64,000 nucleotides of DNA from Eisenbergiella porci. Lineage in GTDB: Bacteria > Bacillota > Clostridia > Lachnospirales > Lachnospiraceae. The notes under the pieces were generated by a model, which had not been told where the DNA came from, made no database searches, and was given only the letters and a program-made list of their open reading frames with translations. The stretch is taken from positions 1 to 64,000 of the forward strand of contig NZ_VUMI01000011.1 of the NCBI RefSeq assembly GCF_009696275.1. The letters run 5' to 3'. Within the stretch, counting starts at the first letter, position 1; each line of letters starts with the position of its first letter. This document shows positions 9,865-19,216 of the stretch, one piece after another. Both the position numbers and the translations under genes were made by a program.

Positions 9865-10224
9865 AAAAAGACAGGATTTCCAAAACAGAATCTTTTATCG
9901 CATTTCCGGTAATACAGGCACTTTCTGAGCCTTTCGGATAAAAATGTAAAAGATCCTGCTTCAGAAACCTCTGAGAGAACCGGACATCGGTATTAATATG
10001 GATAGATTCCATATCGATATGTTTTGTACATTTATATAATAAATAATAACGTATTGCATTACATGTGTCAACTCTATAAAATCTTAGTTCTTCCGGTTTT
10101 CAGTATATAAAAAAAATACTGTCCGGCTTCCTGTTCCCCCCTCGGAAATGCACGCTGTTTTTTTATCTTCAAAATTAAAACAGACGCCTCCGGCTGCTGC
10201 CGAAAGCGTCTGTCATCACTGTTC
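9865..10224. other. Gap between converging operons
   Basis: No gene is seen. The gap separates the end of the AraC gene from the end of the GH112 gene. It contains a loose long-range inverted similarity (CAGGAT...CTTTTATC against GATAAAA...ATCCTG, about 9871-9960), an AT-rich stretch near 10030, and the GH112 terminator. Confidence 0.5.
10181..10212 (-). terminator. Terminator after the GH112 gene
   Basis: Two-part stem: CAGACGC / GCGTCTG outside and CCGGC-TGCT-GCCG inside. On the minus strand it is followed by TTTTAATTTT, 12 bases after the GH112 stop. Confidence 0.85.
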
Positions 10225-12381
10225 TCAGATTTCGTACCAGATAATCTGGTTTGCTTCCAAATCCAAATCAAAGCCTGTTCCGTCACCCTTATATACGGTC
10301 GTGGACTGGGGTTCATAGGTGTTATTTACCACACAGTATTTGCCGTTTTTAATATAGGCATGTACTTCCACGCTATAGTTGGTGCTGAACCACTTATTGA
10401 TATTTTCTTCTTCGCCTGTGCTCCATAAAATAGCACGGTAGAGAAGCCTGCTGTTTTCAAAGCTGTAAGGAAGCCCGCTGATATATACGGCGCGGCCCTT
10501 GCCGAACTCATTCACCGCCAGCTTTACTTCTTTATCCTCGGATACAAGCACCTGTGCGTTTTCCAGCGCATAAATATATTTCCTTGATTCGCCGAAATCA
10601 ATTCTCTCCTGAGAGTCAGCCGTAATGAAGTGGCTGTGGTTTTCCCAGTTGTATTTATCATAGCCGAGTGTGAAGTCTCTTTCTTCCTCAACGCCGAACA
10701 CATTTGCCAGCTGGAAGAAATGTCCGTTTGCCTGATGGCCGCTGGGTTCTCCCACACCGATAATGCCGCCGCCGTTATATACGAATTCCTTAACGGCAGA
10801 AGAAATTACCGGATTGCACCACCACTCACCGCCTGTCTGTGCGGTATCCGCATCGCCTACGTTGATGATGACATCAATATCCTTTAAAATATCCTTATCT
10901 TCCAGGATATCTTCAAAGCTGATGAACTTCACGTCAAACGGCGCGCCGGAGAGCGCCTCTATAATTCCTGCATAGGAGTAATTCTGCTTGAAGTAAATCG
11001 CATGATGCACCATATGATTTCCCCAGGCTCTCATTTTTCCCCAGCAGTTCAGCACTGCCACCTTCTTAATGCAATAAGGCGTAGTGCCCTTGATATTATC
11101 GTAAAGCTCCCTGAATTCCGCACATACGGATTCCACGTAATCCACAAAATCGGGGAATTCATTCGCCAGCTTCAGGTAACCGCCATAGCCGATGCGGTCA
11201 ATAGGCTTTCTCAGAATCGCACGTCTTGCCGTTACCCAGTTCGTCTTTGCTTCCTTAACAGGATCGCCTCCCTCATGGAAGGTATCCGGGAAGAAATAAG
11301 GCAGGAGGCGGCCTTCCGTATATTTCACCCCTTCGATATCGCTGATCAGACGGAGTGTTGCTCCGTTGCCCACGCTTCCAACCACCGCATCAAGGCCGAT
11401 GGTCTTAAACTCATCCATAAACGGTTCCGTTCCAATCCAGTGGTCACCCAGGAACATCATCGCCTCCCTGCCGCATTCATGGCAGATATCCACCATTTCC
11501 CTGGCAATCTTGGCGACCTCTCTTCTCTGGAAGGCCTGGAAATCCTTGTATTCTTTGGAAGGAATACGGTACTGGTTATTGTAATAGCCCTGATCAATGA
11601 TGAATTCAGGCCGGAATTTGTAGCCTGCTTCCTTTTCGAACTGTTCCAGGATATAAGGGGATACTGATGCGGAATATCCGTACCAGTCCACATATTTTTC
11701 TCTGGCCAGCTCGTCAAATACCAGCGTAAACTGGTGGAAAAATGTGGTGAAACGCAGCACATTTACATACGGATGCTCCTCAATAAATTTGCGCAGGCGC
11801 TTCATGGTATATTCATGGGTTTTTGGCTGTCTCACATCAAAGGTAATCTGATGCTCTACATCCTTCCACTCATTTACCACCGCGTTGTACATATGTACCG
11901 GATCCCACATGATATATGCAAGAAAGCTCACGGTATAGTCATGGAAAGGCACGCTTTTGATTTCCACCTCTCCCGCTTCTTCATCATAGGTCCAGTCCGC
12001 TGTGGGAACCACCTCTCCCGTTGTCCGGTCGATTACCTCCCACCAACGTCTGATGTCATCCCTGCTGTTAGGGGTAAGCATATCAGGATACAGGCCTTTC
12101 ATAAGCCTGATCCTCAAAGCTTCCCCGGCTGCCGTGTAGAACGGCGTCATTACATACATCTGCTGGATTTCATCAGGATTAGCCTTTGCCCAGGCATTAT
12201 CCTTTCTCGTAGTATAATAGGTGGAATAAACCTTCAGTCCCACATCCTTTAACTCTACGGGAAAATCCGTGCCGTCGCAGTCACGAACCGCATCTGCGCC
12301 CCAGCGTTTGGATAAATCCAGTGTTTCCTGTATCACGTCTATATCGGTGGGAATTGTTACTCTCCCTTTTTCCTGACTCAT
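10225..12381 (-). CDS. lnpA: GH112 beta-galactosyl phosphorylase (lacto-N-biose / galacto-N-biose type)
   Basis: Phosphorolyses beta-1,3-galactosyl-HexNAc disaccharides to alpha-Gal-1-P plus GlcNAc or GalNAc in the cytoplasm. 718 aa, usual family length. It follows the Bifidobacterium LnpA pattern closely: RVTIPTD start, WGADAVRDCDGTD, WEVIDRTTGEVV, HDYTVSFLAYIMWDPVHMYN, MMFLGDHWIGTEPF (proposed general-acid region), GVKYTEGRLLPYFFPDTFHEGGDP, RIGYGGYLKLA, WGKMRAWGNHMVHHA, IGVGEPS and VYISGLPYSFENSRLL. GH112 also includes galactosyl-1,4-rhamnose phosphorylases, which eye inspection cannot exclude. It is the last gene of an operon with a sugar ABC importer, and a NahK-like kinase lies 16 kb away, which favours the HexNAc substrate. 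Confidence 0.9.
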   Translation of the reverse strand: MSQEKGRVTIPTDIDVIQETLDLSKRWGADAVRDCDGTDFPVELKDVGLKVYSTYYTTRKDNAWAKANPDEIQQMYVMTPFYTAAGEALRIRLMKGLYPDMLTPNSRDDIRRWWEVIDRTTGEVVPTADWTYDEEAGEVEIKSVPFHDYTVSFLAYIMWDPVHMYNAVVNEWKDVEHQITFDVRQPKTHEYTMKRLRKFIEEHPYVNVLRFTTFFHQFTLVFDELAREKYVDWYGYSASVSPYILEQFEKEAGYKFRPEFIIDQGYYNNQYRIPSKEYKDFQAFQRREVAKIAREMVDICHECGREAMMFLGDHWIGTEPFMDEFKTIGLDAVVGSVGNGATLRLISDIEGVKYTEGRLLPYFFPDTFHEGGDPVKEAKTNWVTARRAILRKPIDRIGYGGYLKLANEFPDFVDYVESVCAEFRELYDNIKGTTPYCIKKVAVLNCWGKMRAWGNHMVHHAIYFKQNYSYAGIIEALSGAPFDVKFISFEDILEDKDILKDIDVIINVGDADTAQTGGEWWCNPVISSAVKEFVYNGGGIIGVGEPSGHQANGHFFQLANVFGVEEERDFTLGYDKYNWENHSHFITADSQERIDFGESRKYIYALENAQVLVSEDKEVKLAVNEFGKGRAVYISGLPYSFENSRLLYRAILWSTGEEENINKWFSTNYSVEVHAYIKNGKYCVVNNTYEPQSTTVYKGDGTGFDLDLEANQIIWYEI

Positions 12382-12423
12382 ATTGTGCCTCCTCTTCTTT
12401 AAATAAATACGGCATCCATGCCA

Positions 12424-13296
12424 TTAACCTTTGATACCGCCTCCTGTAACACCGGCAATAATCTTCTCGGATAAGAAAATGTACAATAAGAATGTGGGCA
12501 AGAACACGATAACAACCGCCGCAAACAGTCCGCCGTAGTCTCCCGTGTACTTCATGGAGTTTACAATCTGGAGAAGGCCGACGCCTACAGGTGTCATTCT
12601 TTCGGAGCTTGCAAAGATCAATGCCATGAAGAATTCGTTCCACACACCCAGGAAGTTAAAAATAGTTACCGTAATCAGCGCCGGCTGTACCAGAGGCAGC
12701 ATGATAACCCAGAAGGTTTTAGCCGGAGGGCAGCCGTCAATTGCCGCCGCTTCTTCGTAGGTCTTACTCAGAGTTGCGAAGAAGTTGAGCAGATAGGTTG
12801 TTGTATAAGGTACATTTAAGAAAATATACAAAAGTATCAGCAGAATCCTGCCCTTCAGATTCCATTTTGTGGAGAGTGAGAAAATAGGCATGATAATCAT
12901 AACCGCAGGAATACTCATGGCAACGATCAGGCTGGATTTCATGACCTTGTTGCCGAGGAATTCAAACCTGGACAGCACATAGGCTGCAGGCGCGGAAATC
13001 AGGATTACGCCGACACAGGCCGTTATCGCATACAGCAGGGAGTTGGCGAAGAATACGGAAACATTCTGCGCTTTCCATGCGTTTGCATAGTTCTCAAAAT
13101 GAAGGCCGCTCTCAAATTTGAATACTGATCCGGAGAAAATTTCCCTGGATGTGGAAAGGCTGGCGCCCAGAATCCATAATAAAAAGGCAGCTGTGAATAT
13201 GATCCAGACAAGTACGATAATATATCCCGGAAGAAGAGATGCTTCTTTTCTCCAGTTAATTCTTTCTTTTACCTTAGGCTCTTTCTTTTTGCTCAT
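12424..13296 (-). CDS. Carbohydrate ABC transporter permease (MalG type)
   Basis: One of two membrane subunits of the importer feeding the GH112 phosphorylase. Six predicted membrane segments; cytoplasmic EAA loop EEAAAIDGCPPAKTFWVIMLPLVQPAL (about residues 190-216) that docks the ATPase; C-terminus ends VTGGGIKG as is usual. The start is taken at ATG 13296, which has GAGGAGGTG at good spacing; the earlier GTG at 13305 lies on that ribosome site. It lies 15 bases after the other permease gene. No ATPase subunit is encoded here, so a shared MsmK-type ATPase is expected elsewhere. Confidence 0.9.
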   Translation of the reverse strand: MSKKKEPKVKERINWRKEASLLPGYIIVLVWIIFTAAFLLWILGASLSTSREIFSGSVFKFESGLHFENYANAWKAQNVSVFFANSLLYAITACVGVILISAPAAYVLSRFEFLGNKVMKSSLIVAMSIPAVMIIMPIFSLSTKWNLKGRILLILLYIFLNVPYTTTYLLNFFATLSKTYEEAAAIDGCPPAKTFWVIMLPLVQPALITVTIFNFLGVWNEFFMALIFASSERMTPVGVGLLQIVNSMKYTGDYGGLFAAVVIVFLPTFLLYIFLSEKIIAGVTGGGIKG

Positions 13297-13311
13297 AATC
13301 CACACCTCCTC

Positions 13312-14205
13312 TTAGAATTCCAGATCATCATCTCTGAGCAGTCTGTTCATGACGACATAGATAACAACAATGATGAGTGCCAGAATCACGCCGGTAGCAG
13401 CACCTGCGCCCGCATCTCTTGTTGAGTTGCCCTTGCCGCCGAAAACCGTATCATACAGATAAACAACGGGAACCGTGGTGGTAATCTCCGAATCCACAGG
13501 TGAAAACATTTTTGACCACAGGAAGAATGTGGTGGTATGTACGCTCCAGAAGGTAATGTTCGTCTTGGTAATTCCCTTCAACAGAGGCATTGTTATCTTG
13601 CCGAACTGCTGAACCTTGTTGGCTCCGTCTATCGTTGCCGCCTCATATAAATCCGCCGGGATTCTTTCAATACCGCTGATAAATATCAGCATGTAATAGC
13701 CGACCGCACCGAAGATGAATGCAAACAGCATTGCCCAGAACTTGGTATCATTGCCCAGCCATTTTACGCCCTCCAGCCCAAATGTCTGAAGGATTTTATT
13801 GAGCATACCATAGTCGTTGTTGTAAACATACTGAATCCACATGGTTGCCAGGGCAACAGCACTGATAACGTTGGGAAGGTAAATTGCAGCACGGAAAAAC
13901 TTCTTAAAGCGGATGCCGCTTGTCAGTATAACAGCGAACAGAAGCGAAAAGGAAAGAACAATAATGCCGCCCACAAGCCAGATACGGAACATATTCCACA
14001 TGGAAGCCTGCCATCCGGGGCTGTTGAAAATCTTCTGATAGTTGCTCATACCGTTAAAGACCCAGGTGGAGGTGTCTGATGTCACACTTTCAATCTGGAA
14101 GAAGCTCATGATTACGGTCCTGACCACAGGATAAAAATACATGATGAGGAGGGTTAACAAACAGGGTAATATAAAACCTACAATTAAGGACTTATTTTTT
14201 TTCAT
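13312..14205 (-). CDS. Carbohydrate ABC transporter permease (MalF/UgpA type)
   Basis: 297 aa from ATG 14205, chosen because AGAAGAGGTG lies upstream and because the next codons give the usual MKKNKSLIVGFILPC start with the first membrane segment. Predicted six membrane helices and an EAA loop (DLYEAATIDGANKVQQFGKITMPLL). Partner of the downstream MalG-type permease. It follows the solute-binding-protein gene after an attenuating hairpin, so its mRNA level is probably lower than that of the binding protein. Confidence 0.9.
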   Translation of the reverse strand: MKKNKSLIVGFILPCLLTLLIMYFYPVVRTVIMSFFQIESVTSDTSTWVFNGMSNYQKIFNSPGWQASMWNMFRIWLVGGIIVLSFSLLFAVILTSGIRFKKFFRAAIYLPNVISAVALATMWIQYVYNNDYGMLNKILQTFGLEGVKWLGNDTKFWAMLFAFIFGAVGYYMLIFISGIERIPADLYEAATIDGANKVQQFGKITMPLLKGITKTNITFWSVHTTTFFLWSKMFSPVDSEITTTVPVVYLYDTVFGGKGNSTRDAGAGAATGVILALIIVVIYVVMNRLLRDDDLEF

Positions 14206-14232
14206 TAATATGTCACCTCTTCTTGTCAAAAG

Positions 14233-14257
14233 AGGCGGCACCACTTCAGTGCCACCT
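14233..14257 (-). terminator. Attenuator hairpin between binding protein and permease genes
   Basis: On the minus strand AGGTGGCAC-TGAAGTG-GTGCCGCCT (9-bp stem, one G-U pair) followed by CTTTT. It lies in the gap between the binding-protein stop and the first permease start, so it probably acts as a partial terminator or mRNA stabiliser. Confidence 0.65.
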
Positions 14258-14288
14258 CCACTTGATAAACCTGTTTAGTTTTTATGTT

Positions 14289-15644
14289 TTAGTATAAAGC
14301 ATCCATTGCTGCTGCGAAATCTTCACCGGTAGCATATTTGCCTTCATACAGGCTGATGATGATATCCTTAAAGCTGGTCTTTAATTCGGAGTTATCATTC
14401 AGGCCCATGTTCCAGGACAGGGGAGCTTTGGTAGCAACCAGAGCTTCTACGGTACCGCTCATGATAGCGGGTGCTGTATTGCTGGGGTCTGCAGGAATCT
14501 GATCCGCTGTATCAGCCATCTTCTGGTCAAATTCGCCGCTTGTTAAGAACATCAGGAAATCAAATGCTGCCTGTGCGTTCTCGCTGTATTTTGTGATAGC
14601 AAGGGAGTTAGCGCCTGCATATGCATTAGAAGGATCCGCGCCGCCTTCAACTGCAGGGTAGTTGAACATTCCCCAGTTGATTTCTGTGCCGGAGTTGTTG
14701 TTTACTTCAGGTGCTACGTAATTAGCGCAGACAACCATTGCCACTTTACCAGTTAAACCAATCTTGTTCTGGCTGGAAGGATATTCATCCGGAGCGCCGT
14801 CTGCAAGATATCCTGCTTTAACAAAATCGATAATCTGCTGAGCTGCTTTTACAACGCCTTCGTTCTTGCTCCAGCCGCCGTTTACAGCCAGGTCGGAGAT
14901 TGCTTTTTCACCGATTACTCTGTCAAGATGGTAACCAAAGGTGAAATCTGCGTATGCGCTGTCAAGAGCCAGGGGCTGATAGCCTTTGTCAACCATGGTC
15001 TGGCATGCTGCAAGGAACTCATCCCATGTGGTGGGAACGGAGATTCCGCAGTCATCGAAGATATCCTGGTTGTAGAACACGCCGCCTACCTGGGGCTGCT
15101 CTGTTACACAGGGAAGGAATCCTGCCCACTCTGTTGCAACTTCATTGAAGCATGCATAGCTGGTTGCGTCATAGTTAGCTGCCTTAGCCATATCTGTAAG
15201 GTCATAGCAGTAATCTTTGTAGTTCTTTGCGATTCTGGAATAGTCATCTTCGAAGATATCAATCTTCTCATTGGATTCCAGAGCTGCCTGGATGATGGTG
15301 TTGATGTCACGGCCCTTCCACTCGATATTAATGGTTGCGCCTGTCTTCTCCTTGAAAGCATCTGCTGCTTCCTGGATTACCTGGCCCTGAGGCTCTGTGG
15401 AGTTCCACATGGACCACATTGTCAATGTAACGCCGCTGTAATCTGCCGCTCCGCTTTCTGCTGTCGTTTCAGCTGCTGCGGTTGATTCAGCAGGAGTTGT
15501 TTCTGCCTCAGCTTCCTCTGTAGCTGCGGGAGTCTCTGCAGGCTTTGACTCAGCAGGCGCTGTTGTGCCGCTGTTGCCGCAACCTGCCAGCAGGCTTGCT
15601 GCCATAACAGCTGTTAAAAACAAACTGACGAATTTCTTTTTCAT
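14289..15644 (-). CDS. Sugar ABC transporter solute-binding lipoprotein
   Basis: 451 aa extracellular lipoprotein. Signal peptide MKKKFVSLFLTAVMAASLLAGC with lipobox LLAGC (Cys22), then a low-complexity Thr/Ala/Glu-rich linker (about residues 25-68) and the family 1 binding domain (VTLTMWSMWNSTEPQG, INIEWKGRDINTIIQAAL). AGGAGGAAAAAA precedes the ATG. First gene of the operon binding protein-permease-permease-GH112, which suggests that the ligand is the GH112 substrate, a galactosyl-HexNAc disaccharide; that is inference from gene order. Confidence 0.9.
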   Translation of the reverse strand: MKKKFVSLFLTAVMAASLLAGCGNSGTTAPAESKPAETPAATEEAEAETTPAESTAAAETTAESGAADYSGVTLTMWSMWNSTEPQGQVIQEAADAFKEKTGATINIEWKGRDINTIIQAALESNEKIDIFEDDYSRIAKNYKDYCYDLTDMAKAANYDATSYACFNEVATEWAGFLPCVTEQPQVGGVFYNQDIFDDCGISVPTTWDEFLAACQTMVDKGYQPLALDSAYADFTFGYHLDRVIGEKAISDLAVNGGWSKNEGVVKAAQQIIDFVKAGYLADGAPDEYPSSQNKIGLTGKVAMVVCANYVAPEVNNNSGTEINWGMFNYPAVEGGADPSNAYAGANSLAITKYSENAQAAFDFLMFLTSGEFDQKMADTADQIPADPSNTAPAIMSGTVEALVATKAPLSWNMGLNDNSELKTSFKDIIISLYEGKYATGEDFAAAMDALY

Positions 15645-15693
15645 TTTTTTCCTCCTTTAGTTTGTGCATCATGTATCGTTTTTTGATAATCTC

Positions 15694-15722
15694 AGTATAT
15701 CTTTTATAGCCAATCTATACAA
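15694..15722 (-). promoter_or_regulatory. Promoter of the GH112/ABC operon
   Basis: On the minus strand TTGTAT (plus 15717-15722) - 17 bases - TATACT (plus 15694-15699), about 50 bases before the binding-protein start. The weak -35 fits dependence on an activator, such as the divergent AraC protein. The remaining divergent spacer up to 16015 is strongly AT-rich; no other element is seen. Confidence 0.6.
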
Positions 15723-16015
15723 TCCATATCTTGCTTCTTTTTTTAGAAATATTGCTTTTTATCGCAAGATTTGTTAATATATTTTTAGTCATATACGTGC
15801 GCCATCAGATTTAACTGCTTGTTTTTTTAAACAGATTGCTTAATCTCTTACTTTAAAAACCTGTGTTTTTTATATTTTTATACATCTTTTTTGCACAAAT
15901 GTTTGCTTTTCATTGTTATCCGCCCGTTTTCAAGCGCAGTATTTCTAAAAAGAAAAGGAATGACGGATTGCATGTATAGCCTAAAAGACACCGACCAACC
16001 ATAAAGGAGAAATTT

Positions 16016-16843
16016 ATGCCGATTACAAGATACCCCCTGGAAACCGGGGAAATTGATCCGATTAATGCAAAGCTTTTATATGTCACGCATTCCATTTATG
16101 AAAACGACTGGCCCAGCCTGCCGCATATGCACTATTTTACTGAGCTTTGCTATATTAAAAAGGGTACGGGGAATTATTTGATTGAAGATCAGAACTTTCC
16201 TATTAAAGAGGATGATTTTATCATCATCAATTCCTATACCTCCCATACAGAGCGGTCTGTGGGGGAGATTCCGCTGGAATACATTATCCTTGGTGTTGAA
16301 GGCCTGAATTTTTCCTTCGGTGGGGAGCATGAGCACCTTATTTTCAACTGCAGGCGTGATCATGAGGAATTTGCCTACTTTATGGATTCCCTGCTGGGGG
16401 AGATGGAGAATAAAAGGCCCCACTATGAGCTTGTGTGCCAGGATCTTCTCAACATGTTGATCGTCAAGCTGATACGCAGGACGAACTTTTCCTTTGAATT
16501 CGTTCCCTCCGTGAAGTCCAGCCGGGAATGTATCAAGCTGAAGCAGTATATGGAGGCGAATTATAACCAGAACATCACGCTGGACACGCTTGCCCATGTA
16601 TCCCATCTGAATAAATACTACATGGTGCATGCCTTTACCCGGCAGTTCGGATGTTCTCCCATGAATTATCTGATAGAGGTAAGAATAAAGGCCAGCAAGG
16701 AGCTGCTGGCCAGTACGGATTACAGTATAACGGAGGTTGCGCAGTCCTCCGGATTTTCCTCACAGAGCTATTTTGCCCAGTGCTTTCTGAAACACTGCCA
16801 TATGACGGCCAGCGCTTACCGGAAGGCCTGTCAGGGCAGATAG
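16016..16843 (+). CDS. AraC-family regulator of the GH112/ABC operon
   Basis: 275 aa. N-terminal cupin domain (LPHMHYFTELCYIKKGTGNYLIEDQNFPI, DFIIINSYTSHTE) and C-terminal AraC HTH pair (TLDTLAHVSHLNKYYMVHAF; TEVAQSSGFSSQSYFAQCFLKH). AAAGGAGAAA precedes the ATG. Divergent from the binding-protein gene with a 371-base AT-rich spacer, so it most likely controls that operon. Effector unknown. Confidence 0.88.
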   Translation: MPITRYPLETGEIDPINAKLLYVTHSIYENDWPSLPHMHYFTELCYIKKGTGNYLIEDQNFPIKEDDFIIINSYTSHTERSVGEIPLEYIILGVEGLNFSFGGEHEHLIFNCRRDHEEFAYFMDSLLGEMENKRPHYELVCQDLLNMLIVKLIRRTNFSFEFVPSVKSSRECIKLKQYMEANYNQNITLDTLAHVSHLNKYYMVHAFTRQFGCSPMNYLIEVRIKASKELLASTDYSITEVAQSSGFSSQSYFAQCFLKHCHMTASAYRKACQGR

Positions 16844-16855
16844 GATCCGGCAGGT

Positions 16856-17821
16856 TCAGAGCTTCAGCTCATACTGTCCATCGAAGCAGGAAACAGCCTT
16901 CCGCTCCGTTACCTTGTCTCCTTCTCTGACATGTCCGACAAGCATTTCGCTGTTTTTATCCATCTGCCGCAGATTGGCCTCCAGAGCCTTCGGGGAATGG
17001 TTGGCATAGCAGTAGATGCAGCCATTAGGACAGGTGTTATAGGCGCCGATGTCAATGCTTTCATAGCAGCCGCAGCCTTTTCGCTGTCCTTTGTCAGGCT
17101 TGAGCTTCACGCTGCCGCCCAGGATATCCTCTATGACGGCCCTGTCAATGCAGGAGGCTCTTCCCACGCCAAATGCGGTCAAATCCTTTGCCTCACAGCA
17201 GGCGCTGACCTGCAGCCCATATGTCGCACCGGTGCGGGCAAAAAAGGCCGCCAGCTCCTCCATTTCCGTTTCCGCCGCATCGCGCAGCAGGCTTTTCCTC
17301 CTGGCTTCAGGTTTTCCCGGTTTCTGCCAGTACCCATTTCCGGAGTATCTGTCCACAAAGCTGACAATCACGCTCCGCATACAGCCCTGCAATTCCAGGC
17401 ACAGCTGCCGGAACGCCTGTTTATGATATCCGATTCCCATTTCTTCATTTAAAATAACAGGATCATAACGCCAGATAATCCTGCTGCTTCCAATCTGTTC
17501 CGCCAGGCTGCGGAAGGTGCGGATAATTTTCTTTTTATCCCGCAGGCCCGGTTCCAGCGCTTTGCCATAGGGCGTAAGCGTAAACTGGAAATAATACCGG
17601 TAGCCTCTGCTGTCCAGTTCCTTCAGATAAGGCATCAGCGGCTGCGGATCCTTCGTCCAGAAAACAATGCAGTCCACTGCCTCCGGCGTCATGGGTATGC
17701 GGCCAAGCTGGCCCGCGTTAAACGGATTTCTTACCACCGCAAAGCCTTCACGGATCCGGTTCATAAACCATTCGCAGTATCTGCAGGGGATATCGGTTCT
17801 TCTGGAAACAGACAGAATCAT
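16856..17821 (-). CDS. DUF1848 protein with a radical-SAM-like Cys motif
   Basis: 321 aa, the usual length for DUF1848. It opens with the family signature MILSVSRRTDIP, followed by FAVVRNPFNAGQ, VFWTKDP and YYFQFTLTPYG, then IIWRYDP. Near the C-terminus it has CPNGCIYCYAN, a CX3CX2C spacing as in radical SAM enzymes, preceded by another pair CGCYES. The start overlaps the murF stop by four bases (ATGA), so the two are translationally coupled. The function of the family is unknown to me. An Fe-S protein acting in repair or modification is possible but unproven. Confidence 0.85.
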   Translation of the reverse strand: MILSVSRRTDIPCRYCEWFMNRIREGFAVVRNPFNAGQLGRIPMTPEAVDCIVFWTKDPQPLMPYLKELDSRGYRYYFQFTLTPYGKALEPGLRDKKKIIRTFRSLAEQIGSSRIIWRYDPVILNEEMGIGYHKQAFRQLCLELQGCMRSVIVSFVDRYSGNGYWQKPGKPEARRKSLLRDAAETEMEELAAFFARTGATYGLQVSACCEAKDLTAFGVGRASCIDRAVIEDILGGSVKLKPDKGQRKGCGCYESIDIGAYNTCPNGCIYCYANHSPKALEANLRQMDKNSEMLVGHVREGDKVTERKAVSCFDGQYELKL

Positions 17822-19197
17822 GTCAGTTGCTCCACCACCTTTTCAAAGCCCATCCCACGGGAAGCCTTCACCAGTATCGTGTCACCCGGCAGAAGGAGGT
17901 CCGAAAGGCCTTCCAGAAGGCTTTCCCTGTCCGGAAAATAATGGATGCCGTGTTTTTCCCCCGCTTCCGCCGCCTTCAGGGCGCCTTCGTACATGTGACG
18001 GGACAGCTCCCCGGTACAGATCAGGCAGTCCACGCCTTTTTCCACGGCATACCCTCCCACGCATTCATGCAGCTTCGCTTCCTCTTTCCCCAGTTCAAAC
18101 ATGTCTCCCAGCACCGCCACAGTCCGGCCGTCGGCCTGAAGGAGAAGATCCACGGCCGCCTTCATGGAAACCGGATTGGCATTATAGCAGTCGTCGATGA
18201 CAACTTTATCCGCCAGCTCAATGATGTGGCTGCGTCCGCTGACACCTTCCACCGCGGCAATCCCCTTACTGATTTCCTCCGGCGTAAGGCCAAGCAGGCG
18301 TCCTACGGCAGTGGCGGCCAGGGCATTATATACCATATGTCCGCCGGGAAGCGGTATCTTCGCGTTAAAGCTTATCCCCGACTCCCTGTCATGAATCACC
18401 GCCTCGCTTCCGAGAAGTCCCCTGCCTGCAATATCCGCCGCATAAATCCGGCAGCTTGAAGAAAGCCCGAAGGTTACCGGAGGCTTTCCTTTTACTTCTT
18501 TTATTGTGCTGAGCATGTCATCGTCGCCGTTAACGCATACGGCGCCGTCTTCGCCCATGAAATCAAAAATTTCCGACTTGGCCTTCAGGATCCCTTCCCT
18601 GCTTCCCAGGAATTCCAGATGGCACTGGCCGATATTTGTCATGATACAGATATCGGGACGGGCAATGCGGCTTAAATTATGCATTTCCCCGAAATGGTTG
18701 ATACCCATTTCCAGTACCGCAACCTCCGTGTCCTCAGGCATGGAAAGCACCGTCAGCGGCACGCCGATTTCATTATTATAATTTCCCAGGGTCTTATGGA
18801 CCCTGTATTTCTGCGAGAGTACGGAAGCAACGAATTCTTTGGTGCTGGTCTTCCCCACGCTTCCGGTGATGCCTACAACCTTCACAGACAGCTGCCTGCG
18901 GTAAAATTCCCCTATCCTTTTCAGGGCTTCAAAGCTGTCCTCCACCAGAATGCAGGGGCCTGCAGGCTGCTCCGGCAGCCGTTCGCATACTACGCCAAGC
19001 GCGCCGCCCGCAAAAACCTCCGGTATAAACCGGTGTCCATCCACCCGTTCTCCTTTTGCGGCAATAAAAAGGAAATCCTTTCCGGCTTTTCTGGAGTCGA
19101 TCACCACGCCCGCCGCCTCGGCAGCAGGGGGCTCACCCGGGCAGATCAGCCTGCCGCCGCATGCCTGGGCGATGTTGGTTAAAGTCATATTTTTCAT
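17818..19197 (-). CDS. murF: UDP-MurNAc-tripeptide-D-Ala-D-Ala ligase
   Basis: Joins D-Ala-D-Ala to UDP-MurNAc-tripeptide, the last cytoplasmic step of peptidoglycan precursor synthesis. 459 aa from ATG 19197, chosen because translation then begins MKNMTLTNIAQACGG as in the family; an AGAGGAC sits upstream, whereas longer starts overlap ddl. ATP loop GITGSVGKTSTKEF (about residues 109-122), central-domain TLGNYNNEIGVPL, and the C-terminal DDCYNANPVSMKAA. It lies 19 bases after ddl, so product and enzyme are made together. Confidence 0.95.
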   Translation of the reverse strand: MKNMTLTNIAQACGGRLICPGEPPAAEAAGVVIDSRKAGKDFLFIAAKGERVDGHRFIPEVFAGGALGVVCERLPEQPAGPCILVEDSFEALKRIGEFYRRQLSVKVVGITGSVGKTSTKEFVASVLSQKYRVHKTLGNYNNEIGVPLTVLSMPEDTEVAVLEMGINHFGEMHNLSRIARPDICIMTNIGQCHLEFLGSREGILKAKSEIFDFMGEDGAVCVNGDDDMLSTIKEVKGKPPVTFGLSSSCRIYAADIAGRGLLGSEAVIHDRESGISFNAKIPLPGGHMVYNALAATAVGRLLGLTPEEISKGIAAVEGVSGRSHIIELADKVVIDDCYNANPVSMKAAVDLLLQADGRTVAVLGDMFELGKEEAKLHECVGGYAVEKGVDCLICTGELSRHMYEGALKAAEAGEKHGIHYFPDRESLLEGLSDLLLPGDTILVKASRGMGFEKVVEQLT

Positions 19198-19216
19198 ATA
19201 CGTCCTCTTTTCCTGA

